From: Pseudomonas sp.
GTDB taxonomy: Bacteria; Pseudomonadota; Gammaproteobacteria; Pseudomonadales; Pseudomonadaceae
Reading direction: 5' to 3'
Assembly: GCF_030698175.1 (NCBI RefSeq)
Contig: NZ_JAUYNT010000016.1
Location: 37,709 to 101,708, forward strand
Length of the DNA: 64,000 nt
Shown: positions 8,201 through 19,968 of the stretch, piece after piece
Layout: every line of letters begins with the position of its first letter
Numbering within the stretch: position 1 is the first letter of the stretch
The notes under the pieces: generated by a model
The model's input: only the letters and a program-made list of their open reading frames with translations
What the model was told of the DNA's origin: nothing
The model's database searches: none
Position numbers and translations under genes: made by a program

Positions 8201-8230
8201 AAAAGCCCTGTCTTGCGACGGGGCTTTTTT
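8201..8230 (+). terminator. Terminator after rpmA
   Basis: AAAAGCCCTGTC, loop TTGC, GACGGGGCTTTTTT: a strong stem with a T run. It separates rplU-rpmA from obg, though read-through is possible. Confidence 0.9.
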
Positions 8231-8289
8231 GTTTCTGTATTCCTGTGTTCCTTGTTTCATTTTGCCTGCTCTTGTGGCGGGAGGCGTAG

Positions 8290-9513
<1,224 letters not shown>

Positions 9514-9520
9514 TTGCCTC

Positions 9521-9548
9521 CACAACGCCGCTCATCAGCGGCGTTGTG
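9521..9548 (+). terminator. Hairpin between obgE and proB
   Basis: CACAACGCCGCT, loop CATC, AGCGGCGTTGTG: a perfect 12-bp stem without a long T run. It may be a weak terminator or a processing site. Confidence 0.55.
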
Positions 9549-9608
9549 CTAACTAACTGTTGGGCGTCGCCGCGCAGTGCGTCGCCCTTTGAGCAAGGTT
9601 GGATAAAG

Positions 9609-10727
9609 ATGCGGGACAAGGTGACGGGTGCGCGGCGCTGGGTGGTGAAGATTGGTAGTGCGCTGCTGACGGCCGATGGTCGTGGCTTGGATCGGGCGGC
9701 CATGGCGGTCTGGGTTGAGCAGATGGTCGCGTTGCGCGCCGCTGGCGTGGAGTTGGTGTTGGTGTCGTCTGGCGCTGTGGCGGCGGGCATGAGTCGACTG
9801 GGCTGGACGACGCGACCGAGTGCGATTCATGAGCTGCAGGCCGCTGCTGCGGTGGGCCAGATGGGCTTGGTGCAGGCCTGGGAGTCGAGTTTTGCCGTGC
9901 ATGGCACCCATGCTGCGCAGATTTTGCTGACCCACGACGATCTGTCGGATCGCAAGCGTTACCTGAATGCCCGCAGCACGTTGCGCACCCTGGTTGAGCT
10001 GGGCGCAATCCCGGTGATCAACGAAAATGACACGGTGGTCACCGACGAGATTCGCTTTGGTGACAACGATACGCTGGCGGCGCTGGTGGCCAATCTGGTC
10101 GAGGCTGACTTGCTGGTTATTCTCACCGACCGCGATGGCATGTTTGATGCTGATCCGCGGCACAATCCCGCTGCGCAGCTCATCAGTGAGGCGCGGGCCG
10201 ATGATCCGGCCCTGGATGCGGTGGCGGGCGGCGTCGGTGGTGCGCTCGGTCGTGGCGGCATGCAGACCAAGTTGCGCGCGGCGCGCTTGGCGGCGCGCTC
10301 TGGGGCGCATACGGTGATTGTCGGCGGGATGATCGAGCGGGTGCTGGATCGGCTCAAGGCGGGCGAGAATCTAGGCACTCTGCTGACGCCTGAGCGTGGC
10401 TTGTTGGCGGCGCGTAAGCAGTGGCTGGCCGGGCACTTGCAGACTCGCGGCAGCTTGACCTTGGATGCGGGGGCGGTGCAGGCCTTGCAGTGCGGGCATA
10501 AGAGCTTGCTGCCTGTGGGTGTAACTGCCGTTTCGGGTGCTTTCCGCCGTGGCGAGATGGTGGTTTGTCTGGCTCCCGATGGTCGTGAGGTGGCGCGTGG
10601 CTTGGCCAATTACAGTGCGCTTGAGGCGCAAAAAATTATTGGTCAGGGTTCTGATGCTATCGAGGCCTTGCTGGGTTATGTCGATGAATCGGAATTGGTC
10701 CATCGCGACAATCTAATTTTGGTCTGA
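9609..10727 (+). CDS. proB: Glutamate 5-kinase
   Basis: The gene encodes 372 residues. The amino acid kinase domain (about 1-260) has [25 protein letters not shown] and LTDRDGMF; a PUA domain occupies about 275-372. It phosphorylates glutamate in the first step of proline synthesis; the gamma-glutamyl phosphate reductase gene is not in this window. The ATG at 9609 gives the same length as the P. aeruginosa protein; a longer frame opens at 9510 but crosses the obgE hairpin. The creA gene follows 16 bases later, so they may be cotranscribed. Confidence 0.96.
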   Translation: MRDKVTGARRWVVKIGSALLTADGRGLDRAAMAVWVEQMVALRAAGVELVLVSSGAVAAGMSRLGWTTRPSAIHELQAAAAVGQMGLVQAWESSFAVHGTHAAQILLTHDDLSDRKRYLNARSTLRTLVELGAIPVINENDTVVTDEIRFGDNDTLAALVANLVEADLLVILTDRDGMFDADPRHNPAAQLISEARADDPALDAVAGGVGGALGRGGMQTKLRAARLAARSGAHTVIVGGMIERVLDRLKAGENLGTLLTPERGLLAARKQWLAGHLQTRGSLTLDAGAVQALQCGHKSLLPVGVTAVSGAFRRGEMVVCLAPDGREVARGLANYSALEAQKIIGQGSDAIEALLGYVDESELVHRDNLILV

Positions 10728-10743
10728 GTGCTGGAGGCTGCTG

Positions 10744-11214
10744 ATGCGTGTCGCAAATAGCTTGCTGGGTCTATTGCTGGTTTTGCCGTTGAGTTGGTCG
10801 CTGCCGCTGGGCGCCGAAGAAATTGGCGAGGTCTCCACGGTATTTAAGTGGGTCGGGCCGAATGACAAGATAGTCGTCGAGGCCTTTGATGATCCGAAAG
10901 TGGCGGGGGTGACCTGTTACCTGTCGCGAGCCAAAACCGGTGGGATCAAAGGCGGTGTCGGCTTGGCGGAGGATCGCGCCGAGGCTTCCCTGGCATGTCG
11001 GCAGGTCGGGCCTATTGAGTTCAGGGCTGAGCTGAAAGAGGGTGAGGAGGTCTTTAAAGAGCGCACCTCGCTGGTATTCAAGACCATGCAGGTGGTGCGC
11101 TTCTTCGACCGCAAGCGCAATACGCTGGTGTATCTGGTGTACAGCGATCGGATCATCGAGGGCAGCCCGCAGAATGCGGTAACGGCTATCCCGATTTTGC
11201 CTTGGCAGAAGTGA
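10744..11214 (+). CDS. creA: CreA family periplasmic protein
   Basis: The gene encodes 156 residues with a signal peptide of about 24 residues (ending LGAEE). The body matches the CreA family: [55 protein letters not shown]. Two Cys (in TCYLS and LACRQ) could form a disulphide. The family has no established biochemical role. A GGAGG site precedes the ATG. It is probably cotranscribed with proB and ends at the terminator at 11244. Confidence 0.92.
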   Translation: MRVANSLLGLLLVLPLSWSLPLGAEEIGEVSTVFKWVGPNDKIVVEAFDDPKVAGVTCYLSRAKTGGIKGGVGLAEDRAEASLACRQVGPIEFRAELKEGEEVFKERTSLVFKTMQVVRFFDRKRNTLVYLVYSDRIIEGSPQNAVTAIPILPWQK

Positions 11215-11243
11215 TTTTGCGCTAGGCGTTAATGCTTGGCTAA

Positions 11244-11276
11244 GCCGTCGGTGTGCTCGCGCACCGGCGGTTTTTT
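11244..11276 (+). terminator. Terminator after creA
   Basis: GCCGTCGGTG, loop, CACCGGCGG then TTTTTT; the stem includes one G-T pair. Confidence 0.8.
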
Positions 11277-11329
11277 ATTGTCGCGCAAAATGTGCGTGCA
11301 GCCTTGGCTTGGTTTTCGTGGGGCAATAA

Positions 11330-11353
11330 AAAACCGGCCGAAGCCGGTTTTTT
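11330..11353 (-). terminator. Terminator of rpsT
   Basis: AAAACCGGC, loop, GCCGGTTTTTT; T runs on both strands mean it could work in both directions. It lies 14 bases after the rpsT stop. Confidence 0.88.
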
Positions 11354-11367
11354 AAGCGTTCGCAGTT

Positions 11368-11640
11368 TTAGGCTGCGATGCTGAGTGCCTTAACGTGTGC
11401 GTTCAGGCGGCTCTTATGACGTGCTGCTTTGTTCTTGTGGATGATGCCTTTGTCGGCCATACGGTCGATTACTGGCACGGCCAGAACGTAAGCTGCTTGA
11501 GCTTTTTCCAGGTCTTTGGCAGCAACAGCCTTAACCACGTTCTTGATGTAGGTGCGAACCATCGAGCGCTGACTGGCGTTATGGCTATTACGCTTCAGGG
11601 CCTGTTTGGCGCGTTTTTTGGCAGAAGGTGAATTGGCCAC
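11368..11640 (-). CDS. rpsT: 30S ribosomal protein S20
   Basis: The gene encodes 90 residues, basic, with the family signatures [22 protein letters not shown] and [17 protein letters not shown] choose the GTG at 11640: it gives the conserved opening (M)ANSPSAKK and stands 7 bases after GAGGAG (11648-11653). An in-frame TTG two codons upstream (11646) is only one base from that site and is unlikely. GTG or TTG starts are common in rpsT and tie in with its autoregulation. It is a single-gene unit with its own terminator. Confidence 0.96.
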   Translation of the reverse strand: MANSPSAKKRAKQALKRNSHNASQRSMVRTYIKNVVKAVAAKDLEKAQAAYVLAVPVIDRMADKGIIHKNKAARHKSRLNAHVKALSIAA

Positions 11641-11890
11641 CGACAAGCTCCTCGATAAAATGGGTGATTACAAACAAATAAGGCCGCGAATAATGCCGGC
11701 GCCTTGTGCTGTTGTCAAGGGTGATTAGCCTAGCAAGCTTGGTTGCTGAGTGAGTTGCCGGCGCTGGGCGGGTGATTTATTTGCCGCAGAGCCCTACACT
11801 CGGCGGCTTTGCAGGCAGGCTGCGGCGTGCACGGCAAAACTTGGGCAGGCGTTGCCCCATGCTTATCTTCAAAAAACAGAAGCCCATGCT

Positions 11891-13441
11891 ATGAATTTAC
11901 TCAAGTCGCTGGCTGCGGTTAGCTCGATGACCCTGCTGTCGCGGGTGCTTGGCTTTGTGCGCGATACCCTGGTGGCGCGGATTTTCGGTGCCGGGATGGC
12001 GACCGATGCCTTTTTTGTCGCCTTTAAGTTGCCTAATTTACTGCGCCGAATCTTTGCCGAGGGAGCATTTTCACAGGCCTTTGTGCCGATTTTGGCCGAG
12101 TACAAAACCCAGCAAGGCGAGGAGGCTGCTCGCACCTTTATCGCTTACATCAGCGGCCTGCTGACCTTGGTATTGGCGCTGGTGACTCTGCTGGGCATGC
12201 TGGCGGCGCCTTGGGTGATCTGGCTGACGGCGCCGGGTTTTGTCGATAGCGCCGAGAAGTACGCGCTGACCACCTCGCTATTGCGGGTGACCTTTCCCTA
12301 TATCTTGCTGATTTCCCTGGCCTCCTTGGCCGGGGCGATTCTCAACACCTGGAACCGCTTCTCGGTGCCGGCTTTTGTGCCGACCCTGCTCAATCTGAGC
12401 ATGATTGTGTTTGCCTTGTTTCTGACCCCGTATTTTGATCCGCCGATCATGGCGCTGGCCTGGGCGGTACTGGTCGGTGGTTTGTTGCAGTTGCTCTATC
12501 AGCTGCCGCACCTGAAGAAGATCGGCATGCTGGTGTTGCCCCGGCTGAATCTGCGCGACGCTGGCGTTTGGCGCGTGCTACGGCAGATGGGGCCGGCAAT
12601 AGTCGGGGTCTCGGCAAGTCAGTTTTCGCTGATCATCAACACCATCTTCGCCTCGTTTCTGGCGGCGGGTTCGGTGTCGTGGATGTATTACGCTGATCGT
12701 CTGATGGAGCTGCCCTCGGGTGTGTTGGGCGTGGCACTGGGGACGATTTTGTTGCCGGTGTTGTCGAAATCCTTCGCCGGCAAAGACCCTGCCGAGTTTT
12801 CCCGGGTGCTGGATTGGGGGCTGCGCCTGTGCCTGTTGTTGGTGCTGCCCTGTGCGTTGGCATTGGCGATTCTGGCCGAGCCGTTGACGGTGGCGCTGTT
12901 TCAGTACGGTAAATTTACCGCCCATGATGCGCAGATGACCCAGTTGGCGCTGATCGCCTATGCGTTTGGTTTGACCGGCATCTTGCTGATCAAGGTGCTG
13001 GCGCCGGGCTTTTATGCTCAGCGCAACATCCGCACCCCGGTGCGCATCGCGCTGCTGAGCATTGCCGTCACGCAACTATTCAACCTGCTGTTTTTCTACG
13101 TTTTCCCCGAGGGCACTAAGCACGCCGGTTTGGCGCTGGCGATTGGCCTTGGCGCCTGCCTGAATGCGAGCTTGCTGTTTTGGCAGTCACGCAAGCAGGC
13201 GATGTACACACCATTGGCGGGTTGGGGCGGGTTTTTGCTTAAGCTACTGGCGGCTGTGTTGGCGATGGCGGCCGTATTGCTGGGGTTGATGCACTACATG
13301 CCCGCGTGGTCGGATGGTGGCATGCTTGAGCGTCTGCTGCGGCTAATGCTGCTGGTGGCGGCCGGGGCGCTGAGTTATTTCGCTGTCCTGGCGTTGCTGG
13401 GGTTTCGCCTGCGGCACTTTTCGCGGCAAGCGCTGAGTTGA
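11891..13441 (+). CDS. murJ: Lipid II flippase MurJ
   Basis: The gene encodes 516 residues with about 14 membrane helices of the MOP/MVF superfamily. It starts [25 protein letters not shown], the conserved first helix with the essential Arg. Further family stretches are [38 protein letters not shown] and ALIAYAFGL. It moves lipid II across the cytoplasmic membrane for peptidoglycan synthesis. A frame opening at 11750 adds an unrelated leader; the ATG at 11891 matches the family start. It lies between rpsT and ribF as in other pseudomonads. Confidence 0.97.
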   Translation: MNLLKSLAAVSSMTLLSRVLGFVRDTLVARIFGAGMATDAFFVAFKLPNLLRRIFAEGAFSQAFVPILAEYKTQQGEEAARTFIAYISGLLTLVLALVTLLGMLAAPWVIWLTAPGFVDSAEKYALTTSLLRVTFPYILLISLASLAGAILNTWNRFSVPAFVPTLLNLSMIVFALFLTPYFDPPIMALAWAVLVGGLLQLLYQLPHLKKIGMLVLPRLNLRDAGVWRVLRQMGPAIVGVSASQFSLIINTIFASFLAAGSVSWMYYADRLMELPSGVLGVALGTILLPVLSKSFAGKDPAEFSRVLDWGLRLCLLLVLPCALALAILAEPLTVALFQYGKFTAHDAQMTQLALIAYAFGLTGILLIKVLAPGFYAQRNIRTPVRIALLSIAVTQLFNLLFFYVFPEGTKHAGLALAIGLGACLNASLLFWQSRKQAMYTPLAGWGGFLLKLLAAVLAMAAVLLGLMHYMPAWSDGGMLERLLRLMLLVAAGALSYFAVLALLGFRLRHFSRQALS

Positions 13442-13452
13442 TGCCGTCTGTC

Positions 13453-13480
13453 GATTGAGTCGTACGCGGTACGCTCAATC
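13453..13480 (+). terminator. Strong hairpin after murJ
   Basis: GATTGAG and CTCAATC enclose CGTAC/GTACG, giving a nearly continuous 12-bp stem with a short loop. There is no T run, so termination is uncertain. Confidence 0.45.
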
Positions 13481-13503
13481 ACTGTTGTACGGCTGTGCGC
13501 CTG

Positions 13504-13530
13504 TTGTCTGCTGCCGGGTGTGCGTATAAT
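13504..13530 (+). promoter_or_regulatory. Promoter of ribF-ileS-lspA-fkpB
   Basis: A perfect TATAAT lies at 13525-13530, 28 bases before the ribF ATG. A possible -35 is TTGTCT (13504-13509, 15-base spacing) or CTGTTG (13501-13506, 18-base spacing). Confidence 0.5.
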
Positions 13531-13558
13531 CGTGCACTTTTTAGGCAAGAAGCGTGCT

Positions 13559-14497
13559 ATGCAGCTGGTCCGAGGCCTACACAATTTGCGTCCCGAGCAT
13601 CGGGGCTGCGTTGCCACTATCGGCAACTTCGACGGCGTGCACCGTGGTCATCAGGCCATTTTGGCCCGTTTGCGTGAGCGCGCCGCCGAGTTAGGCGTGC
13701 CCAGCTGCGTGGTGATCTTCGAGCCGCAGCCGCGCGAATTTTTTGCTCCGCAAACCGCGCCTGTGCGCCTTAGTCGCCTGCGTGACAAGCTTGAGTTGCT
13801 GGCGGCAGCCGGGGTTGATCGGGTGTTGTGCCTGGCCTTTAACCGGCGCTTGCGCGAATTAAGCGCCGCCGAATTTGTCCAGCGGGTATTGCTCGATGGT
13901 CTTGGTGTGCAGCATCTAGAAGTCGGTGACGACTTTCGTTTTGGCTGTGATCGCGCCGGTGATTTCGCCTTTTTGCAGCAAGCTGGGCAAGCGCACGGTT
14001 TTACTGTTGAAGAGGCTTCCACCGTTGAGGTGGATGGCGTGCGCGTGAGCAGCACCGGGGTGCGCGATGCTCTCACTGCTGCAGACTTTGCGCGAGTTGA
14101 GTCCTTGCTCGGGCGGCCGTTTCAGATTGCCGGGCGGGTTTTGCACGGACAGAAGCTCGGACGCCAGCTCGGGACGCCAACCGCCAATATCCAGCTCAAG
14201 CGTTGCCGCGTGCCGCTGACCGGTGTGTATCTGGTCAGCATCGAGTTGGCTGGGGTGCAGCAACCGGGGGTCGCCAATATTGGTGTGCGACCATCGGTAA
14301 AAAGCGATGGGCAAGCCCATCTAGAGGTGTTTTTGCTCGATTTTGCCGGTGATCTTTACGGCCAGCATTTGAGCGTGACCTTTAAACACAAATTGCGTGA
14401 TGAACAGCGGTTTGCCTCGCTGGACGCGCTGAAGACAGCGATTGCTGCGGATGTCGCTGCCGCCCGCGCCTACTGGCACCAGCCTCTTGCTGACTAG
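13559..14497 (+). CDS. ribF: Bifunctional riboflavin kinase / FAD synthetase
   Basis: The gene encodes 312 residues. The N-terminal nucleotidyltransferase domain (about 1-180) has IGNFDGVHRGH and VSSTGVRDAL. The C-terminal flavokinase domain (about 185-305) has GRVLHGQKLGRQLGTPTANI and GVYLVSI. It converts riboflavin to FMN and then FAD. The ATG at 13559 gives the usual MQLVRGLHNL start. It is the first gene of an operon with ileS (27-base gap), lspA and fkpB. Confidence 0.97.
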   Translation: MQLVRGLHNLRPEHRGCVATIGNFDGVHRGHQAILARLRERAAELGVPSCVVIFEPQPREFFAPQTAPVRLSRLRDKLELLAAAGVDRVLCLAFNRRLRELSAAEFVQRVLLDGLGVQHLEVGDDFRFGCDRAGDFAFLQQAGQAHGFTVEEASTVEVDGVRVSSTGVRDALTAADFARVESLLGRPFQIAGRVLHGQKLGRQLGTPTANIQLKRCRVPLTGVYLVSIELAGVQQPGVANIGVRPSVKSDGQAHLEVFLLDFAGDLYGQHLSVTFKHKLRDEQRFASLDALKTAIAADVAAARAYWHQPLAD

Positions 14498-14524
14498 CCT
14501 CTTGAATGATGAGCCTCGACTGAC

Positions 14525-17356
14525 ATGACCGATTACAAAGCGACCCTGAACCTGCCCGACACGGCGTTCCCCATGAAGGCCGGTCTGCCCCAGCGCGAAC
14601 CGCAAATCCTCGAGCGCTGGAATAGCCTTGGGCTTTACCAGAAGCTGCGCGAGCAGGGCCAAGGCCGGCCAAAGTTTGTGCTGCACGACGGCCCTCCGTA
14701 CGCTAACGGCAGCATTCATATCGGTCATGCGGTCAATAAAATCCTCAAAGACATCATCACCCGCTCCAAGACTTTGGCGGGCTTCGATGCGCCCTATGTG
14801 CCGGGCTGGGACTGTCACGGTCTGCCGATCGAGCACAAGGTCGAGGTCACCCACGGCAAGCACTTGCCCGCCGACAAAACCCGCGAGCTGTGCCGCACCT
14901 ATGCCGCCGAACAGGTGGAAGGGCAGAAGGCCGACTTCATTCGCCTGGGCGTGCTGGGCGATTGGGCTAACCCGTACAAGACCATGGACTTTGCCAACGA
15001 GGCCGGTGAAATCCGCGCGCTGGCCGAGATGGTCAAACAAGGCTTTGTGTTCAAAGGCTTGAAGCCGGTGAACTGGTGCTTCGATTGCGGCTCGGCCTTG
15101 GCCGAAGCTGAAGTTGAATACGCCGACAAGCAATCGCCAACCATCGATGTGGCCTTTCTGGTTGAAGATGCCGAGAAACTGGCCGCCGCCTTCGGTTTGG
15201 CCAGCTTGCCGAAACCTGCTTATGCGGTGATCTGGACCACCACGCCCTGGACCATTCCGGCCAACCAGGCGCTGAACGTTCATCCAGAATTTGACTATGT
15301 GCTGGTGGATGTCGGCGACAAGCTGTTGCTGCTGGCCGAGGAGCTGGTGGAAAGCTGTCTGGCCCGTTACAGCCTGCAAGGCGCAGCCATATCGACTGCA
15401 AAGGGCGCGGCGCTTGAGCTGGTTCGCTTCCGTCATCCGTTCTACGAGCGCTTCTCGCCGGTCTATCTGGCCGACTACGTTGAGCTGGGCGCGGGCACCG
15501 GCGTGGTCCATTCGGCGCCGGCCTATGGTGAGGAAGATTTCCGTTCCTGCAAAGGCTACGGCATGAGCAACGACGAGATCATCAGTCCGGTGCAGAGCAA
15601 CGGCGTCTATGTCGAGTCGCTGCCATTCTTCGGCGGTCAGTTCGTCTGGAAGGCCAATCCGCTGATAGTCGAGAAGCTCGCCGAAGTCGGTTGCCTGCTG
15701 GCCAGCGACAAGATCATGCACAGCTACATGCATTGCTGGCGGCATAAGACCCCGTTGATCTACCGCGCCACCGCGCAGTGGTTCGTCGGCATGGACCGTC
15801 AGCCAGTCACCGGCGAAACCTTGCGCAAGCGGGCGATTGCCGCCATCGAACAAACCGCCTTCGTGCCGACGTGGGGCCAGGCGCGCCTGCACAGCATGAT
15901 TGCCGGTCGGCCTGACTGGTGCATCTCGCGTCAGCGCACCTGGGGCGTGCCGATCCCGTTTTTCTTGCACAAAGAAAGCGGCGAACTGCACCCGCGCACC
16001 GTCGAGCTGATCGAGGAAGTCGCGTTGCGGGTTGAGCAACAAGGTATCGAAGCCTGGTTCAAGCTGGACGCTGCCGAGCTGCTCGGCGATGAAGCGGCCG
16101 ACTACGACAAAATCAGCGACACCCTGGATGTCTGGTTCGACTCCGGCACCACCCACTGGCACGTGCTGCGCGGTTCGCACCCGCTCGGCCACGACAGCGG
16201 CCCGCGCGCCGACCTGTATCTGGAAGGCTCCGATCAGCACCGCGGTTGGTTCCATTCGTCGTTGCTGACCGGTTGCGCCATCGATAACCAAGCGCCGTAC
16301 CGCGAGCTGCTCACCCACGGTTTTGTGGTCGATGAGAACGGCCGCAAAATGTCCAAGTCGCTGGGTAACGTGGTCGCGCCGCAAGAGGTAAACGACAGCC
16401 TGGGTGCCGACATTCTGCGCCTGTGGGTGTCGTCCACCGACTACTCCGGCGAAATGGCGGTGTCCAAGGTGATTCTGCAGCGCAGCGCCGATGCCTACCG
16501 GCGCATCCGCAACACCGCGCGCTTCTTGCTCTCCAACCTCAGCGGCTTTAATCCGGCCGAACATCTGCTGGCACCCGGCGACATGCTGGCGCTGGATCGT
16601 TGGGCGGTGGATCGGGCCTTGTTGCTGCAGCGTGAGCTGGAAGAGGCCTACGGCGAATACCGCTTCTGGAACGTCTACCAAAAAGTGCACAACTTCTGCG
16701 TGCAGGAGTTGGGCGGCTTCTACCTCGACATCATCAAGGATCGCCAGTACACCACCGCCGCCGACAGTACGGCGCGGCGCTCCTGCCAAACCGCGCTGTT
16801 TCATATCAGCGAGGCGCTGGTGCGCTGGATTGCACCGATTCTGGCCTTCACCGCCGACGAGTTGTGGCAGTACCTGCCGGGCGAGCGTAACGAGTCGGTG
16901 ATGCTCAATGGCTGGTACAGCGGCCTGAGTGAAATGCCGGCGGACTTAGAGCTGGATCGCGCCTTCTGGGAGCGGGCCATGGCGGTCAAGACGGCGGTCA
17001 ACAAAGAGCTGGAAAACCTGCGGGCGGCCAAAGCCATCGGCGGCAACTTGCAGGCGGAAGTTACCCTGTATGCCGAAGACGCCTTGGCGGCCGACCTGGC
17101 CAAACTCAGCAATGAGCTGCGCTTTGTGCTGATTACCTCAACCGCCACCGTGGCAACCTTGGCCAGTGCGCCGGCTGACGCCGTGGCTACCGAGGTGCCA
17201 GGCTTGAAGTTACGGGTGCTGAAGTCGGCCCACAGCAAGTGCGGTCGTTGCTGGCATCACCGTGAGGACGTCGGCCAGCACGCCGCCCATCCAGAACTGT
17301 GCGGTCGCTGTATCGAGAACATCGAAGGCGCGGGCGAGGTGCGCCACTATGCATAA
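14525..17356 (+). CDS. ileS: Isoleucyl-tRNA synthetase
   Basis: The gene encodes 943 residues, a normal bacterial length. Class I signatures are HIGH (65-68, in NGSIHIGHA) and KMSKS (608-612). The editing domain lies between them ([10 protein letters not shown]). At the C-terminus a zinc-binding site [10 protein letters not shown]...CGRC follows the anticodon domain. It charges tRNA-Ile in the cytoplasm. Its last 8 bases overlap the start of lspA, as is common for this gene pair. Confidence 0.98.
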   Translation: MTDYKATLNLPDTAFPMKAGLPQREPQILERWNSLGLYQKLREQGQGRPKFVLHDGPPYANGSIHIGHAVNKILKDIITRSKTLAGFDAPYVPGWDCHGLPIEHKVEVTHGKHLPADKTRELCRTYAAEQVEGQKADFIRLGVLGDWANPYKTMDFANEAGEIRALAEMVKQGFVFKGLKPVNWCFDCGSALAEAEVEYADKQSPTIDVAFLVEDAEKLAAAFGLASLPKPAYAVIWTTTPWTIPANQALNVHPEFDYVLVDVGDKLLLLAEELVESCLARYSLQGAAISTAKGAALELVRFRHPFYERFSPVYLADYVELGAGTGVVHSAPAYGEEDFRSCKGYGMSNDEIISPVQSNGVYVESLPFFGGQFVWKANPLIVEKLAEVGCLLASDKIMHSYMHCWRHKTPLIYRATAQWFVGMDRQPVTGETLRKRAIAAIEQTAFVPTWGQARLHSMIAGRPDWCISRQRTWGVPIPFFLHKESGELHPRTVELIEEVALRVEQQGIEAWFKLDAAELLGDEAADYDKISDTLDVWFDSGTTHWHVLRGSHPLGHDSGPRADLYLEGSDQHRGWFHSSLLTGCAIDNQAPYRELLTHGFVVDENGRKMSKSLGNVVAPQEVNDSLGADILRLWVSSTDYSGEMAVSKVILQRSADAYRRIRNTARFLLSNLSGFNPAEHLLAPGDMLALDRWAVDRALLLQRELEEAYGEYRFWNVYQKVHNFCVQELGGFYLDIIKDRQYTTAADSTARRSCQTALFHISEALVRWIAPILAFTADELWQYLPGERNESVMLNGWYSGLSEMPADLELDRAFWERAMAVKTAVNKELENLRAAKAIGGNLQAEVTLYAEDALAADLAKLSNELRFVLITSTATVATLASAPADAVATEVPGLKLRVLKSAHSKCGRCWHHREDVGQHAAHPELCGRCIENIEGAGEVRHYA

Positions 17357-17873
17357 GAGCAATGGGCTTAATCAAAAGCGCTTTGGCCGGTTGGCTTGGC
17401 TGTGGCTGAGCGTCGTGGTGTTGCTGCTCGACCAGCTCAGCAAGGTGTATTTCGAGGGCGCCTTGAGTCTCTATCAGCAGATAGTGGTGATCCCGGATTA
17501 CTTCAGCTGGACCTTGGCCTACAACACCGGCGCAGCTTTTAGCTTTTTGGCCGATGCCGCCGGTTGGCAGCGCTGGTTCTTCGCCGCCATCGCCTTGGTG
17601 GTCAGCGTGGTGCTGGTGGTTTGGCTCAAGCGCCTGAAGGCCCATGAAACCTGGTTGGCCGTGGCGCTGGCGCTGGTGCTGGGCGGCGCCATTGGCAATT
17701 TGTTTGATCGGGTGGCTTACGGTCATGTGATCGATTTTATCTTGGTGCACTGGCAGAACCGTTGGTACTTTCCTGCGTTCAATTTAGCCGACAGCGCCAT
17801 TACCCTCGGCGCAATCTTGCTGGCGCTGGATATGTTTAAACCGCAAAAGAGCGCGGAGCTTAGCCATGACTGA
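17349..17873 (+). CDS. lspA: Signal peptidase II (prolipoprotein peptidase)
   Basis: The gene encodes 174 residues with four membrane helices. Catalytic aspartates lie in [11 protein letters not shown] and [17 protein letters not shown] is also conserved. It cleaves lipoprotein signal peptides in the cytoplasmic membrane after diacylglyceryl transfer, for example that of BamD encoded at 32062. The ATG at 17349 lies inside the end of ileS, and the stop overlaps the next gene by 8 bases, so translation is coupled both ways. Confidence 0.97.
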   Translation: MHKSNGLNQKRFGRLAWLWLSVVVLLLDQLSKVYFEGALSLYQQIVVIPDYFSWTLAYNTGAAFSFLADAAGWQRWFFAAIALVVSVVLVVWLKRLKAHETWLAVALALVLGGAIGNLFDRVAYGHVIDFILVHWQNRWYFPAFNLADSAITLGAILLALDMFKPQKSAELSHD

Positions 17874-18318
17874 ATCCTTTGCAACTGAGCAGCGTATCGG
17901 TGCTGCCACCCAGGTGACCTTGCATTTCGCCATCAAGCTCGACAATGGCGATGTGGTCGACAGCACCTTCGACAAACAACCGGCCACCTTCAAGGTCGGC
18001 GACGGTAATCTGCTGCCAGGTTTTGAGCAGGCGCTGTATGGCCTCAAAGCTGGCGATAAGCGCAACTTGCCGATCCTGCCGGAGCAGGGCTTCGGTCAAC
18101 CGAACCCGCAGAACGTACAGGTGATGCCGCGCAGTCAGTTCAAAGACATGGAGCTGGCCGAAGGCTTGCTGGTGATCTTCAATGACGCCGCCAATGCCGA
18201 GTTGCCGGGCATGGTGCAGAGCTTTGACGATAACCAAGTAAGTGTTGATTTCAATCACCCCCTGGCTGGCAAGACACTGGGCTTTGAGGTGGAGATTGTT
18301 GCGGTGCAGGCGCTGTAG
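17866..18318 (+). CDS. fkpB: FKBP-type prolyl isomerase (SlpA/FkpB family)
   Basis: The gene encodes 150 residues with an FKBP core interrupted by an insert-in-flap domain, as in SlpA/SlyD proteins: LHFAIKLDNGDVVDSTF, GDGNLLPGFEQALYGLKAGDK, the flap insert, then VDFNHPLAGKTLGFEVEI. It lacks the His-rich metal-binding tail of SlyD. It is a cytoplasmic chaperone-type isomerase. It overlaps lspA by 8 bases. A 215-base gap carrying a repeat element separates it from ispH, which is often the next gene of the same operon. Confidence 0.95.
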   Translation: MTESFATEQRIGAATQVTLHFAIKLDNGDVVDSTFDKQPATFKVGDGNLLPGFEQALYGLKAGDKRNLPILPEQGFGQPNPQNVQVMPRSQFKDMELAEGLLVIFNDAANAELPGMVQSFDDNQVSVDFNHPLAGKTLGFEVEIVAVQAL

Positions 18319-18362
18319 CGCTGTTGTTGATTTTCGTCGGGTGGGCGCTGCTGTTGGCTTCT

Positions 18363-18478
18363 CGTAGGGTGGGTTAGCCGCGCAGCGGCGTAACCCACCA
18401 GCGGTGTCATGCTCGCAGGGGTTGAGTGGTGGCCCCTGATGGCGGATTGTTCGCTGCGCTCCTGAATCCACCCTACGC
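18363..18478. repeat. Intergenic inverted-repeat element, CGTAGGGTGG family
   Basis: The ends are CGTAGGGTGGGTT (18363) and AATCCACCCTACG (18478), an inverted pair with one mismatch. Inside, GGGTTAGCCGC and GCGGCGTAACCC form a hairpin at 18370-18392. The inner stretch TTGTTCGCTGCGCTCCTGA recurs at 58706 with one change. Similar GTAGG-ended sequences lie at 53857-54020 and 58648-58735. It separates fkpB from ispH. Confidence 0.75.
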
Positions 18479-18533
18479 CTGTGTTCTTTTTTCGCTGTAT
18501 GCAAAGCACCATCACCATCCAGAGGCTCGCGCC

Positions 18534-19478
18534 ATGCAGATTAAACTCGCCAATCCTCGCGGCTTTTGCGCCGGCGTCGACCGCGCCATCGAGATCGTCA
18601 ATCGGGCTCTGGAAGTCTTCGGCGCGCCTATCTATGTGCGCCACGAAGTGGTGCATAACAAATTCGTGGTTGAAGACTTACGCTCTCGCGGCGCGATATT
18701 CGTCGAAGAGCTCGATCAGGTCCCCGACAACGTCATCGTCATCTTCAGCGCCCATGGCGTCTCTCAAGCAGTGCGCCAAGAGGCCGCTAGTCGTGGTCTC
18801 AAGGTCTTCGATGCCACCTGCCCACTGGTGACCAAGGTGCATATCGAGGTGGCGCGCTACAGCCTCGACGGCCGCGAGTGCATCCTTATCGGGCATGCCG
18901 GCCATCCAGAAGTCGAAGGCACCATGGGCCAGTACGACCGCAGCAATGGCGGCGAAATCTACCTGGTCGAAGACGAAGCCGACGTCGCCAAGCTCGAAGT
19001 GCGCAACCCCAAAGCGCTGGCCTTCGTCACCCAAACCACCCTGTCGATGGACGACACCAGCCGCGTCATCGACGCCCTGCGCGCCAAGTACCCGAGCATC
19101 GGCGGGCCACGCAAAGACGACATCTGCTACGCCACCCAGAACCGCCAAGACGCGGTCAAGCAGCTTGCGAGTGAATGTGACGTGGTCTTGGTGGTCGGCA
19201 GCCCCAACAGCTCCAATTCCAACCGGTTGCGCGAATTGTCCGAGCGCCTAGGTACACCTGCCTATCTGATCGATGGCGCCGAAGACTTGCGGCGGGAATG
19301 GTTTGCAGATGCCACCCAGATCGGCATTACCGCCGGCGCATCGGCACCGGAGGTGCTGGTGCGTGGGGTGATTGAGTTGCTGTGTGAATGGGGTGCGAGC
19401 GGGGCGGATGAGTTGCAGGGTAGGGCTGAGAATGTAACTTTTTCGATGCCGAAGGAGTTGCGAGTAAAGCAGTTATAG
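18534..19478 (+). CDS. ispH: 4-hydroxy-3-methylbut-2-enyl diphosphate reductase
   Basis: The gene encodes 314 residues. Three Cys that hold the iron-sulphur cluster are at 12 ([11 protein letters not shown]), 96 ([11 protein letters not shown]) and about 198 (CYATQNRQ). Also seen are SAHGVS and [10 protein letters not shown] (substrate His) and [11 protein letters not shown]. It makes IPP and DMAPP in the last step of the MEP pathway. The ATG at 18534 begins with the family sequence [12 protein letters not shown]. It ends at a terminator shared with the convergent pilE. Confidence 0.98.
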   Translation: MQIKLANPRGFCAGVDRAIEIVNRALEVFGAPIYVRHEVVHNKFVVEDLRSRGAIFVEELDQVPDNVIVIFSAHGVSQAVRQEAASRGLKVFDATCPLVTKVHIEVARYSLDGRECILIGHAGHPEVEGTMGQYDRSNGGEIYLVEDEADVAKLEVRNPKALAFVTQTTLSMDDTSRVIDALRAKYPSIGGPRKDDICYATQNRQDAVKQLASECDVVLVVGSPNSSNSNRLRELSERLGTPAYLIDGAEDLRREWFADATQIGITAGASAPEVLVRGVIELLCEWGASGADELQGRAENVTFSMPKELRVKQL

Positions 19479-19485
19479 TTTCGAT

Positions 19486-19520
19486 AAAAAAACGCCCAAT
19501 CAGATGATTGGGCGTTTTTA
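19486..19520. terminator. Bidirectional terminator between ispH and pilE
   Basis: AAAAACGCCCAATCA and TGATTGGGCGTTTTT form a long stem with A and T runs on the two sides, so it can end both converging transcripts. Confidence 0.93.
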
Positions 19521-19527
19521 TTGCTGC

Positions 19528-19968
19528 TTAGCGCCAGCACTCAGCGGCAGTTTTGCTGCCGTTGATGACGCCTTTAGTGCCCAGCGCGGTTAGTGTTAAG
19601 TTGCCACACTTGACATCATTGAACTGCTGAGTAGCTGTCAGGGTGTAGCCACCGTCACCTGCGTTGTTACTGACGCTCAGGGTGTATTTACCTGTTGCAG
19701 ATGTTACTGCACCATTGTTTGTAGGTGAGCGCACATTGAGCTTTCCGAGTTCTCCCTGAATAAAAATATAGGCAAAGTTTTGCGCGTTATAACGTTCTTG
19801 GGCCGCCGCGGCCTCATTGAGTAAGGCCTGTCCTTCGGTCCTGTTGCCGCGCTGAACGTATTCGGTGTAACTCGGGTAGGCAATTGCCGAGAGAATCCCA
19901 ATGATCGCCACCGCGATCATTAACTCGATTAGGGTAAATCCCTGAGCGTTCTTTTTTGCCAAACTCAT
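19528..19968 (-). CDS. pilE: Type IV pilus minor pilin PilE
   Basis: The gene encodes 146 residues. The prepilin leader [10 protein letters not shown] is followed by [16 protein letters not shown], with Glu at mature position 5. The soluble domain is small with two Cys near the C-terminus ([10 protein letters not shown] and AAECWR). PilE joins the pilus through the initiating minor pilin complex. It is last in the minor pilin operon. Its ATG overlaps the pilY1 stop (TAATG) and a GGAGG site lies inside the pilY1 end. No pilY2 gene lies between them, unlike the P. aeruginosa PAO1 order. Confidence 0.95.
   Translation of the reverse strand: MSLAKKNAQGFTLIELMIAVAIIGILSAIAYPSYTEYVQRGNRTEGQALLNEAAAAQERYNAQNFAYIFIQGELGKLNVRSPTNNGAVTSATGKYTLSVSNNAGDGGYTLTATQQFNDVKCGNLTLTALGTKGVINGSKTAAECWR

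Noticed and set aside
14321..16804. 827-codon open frame opposite ileS
   Set aside because: It is the antisense shadow of a certain IleS gene caused by GC-rich third positions; no family features.
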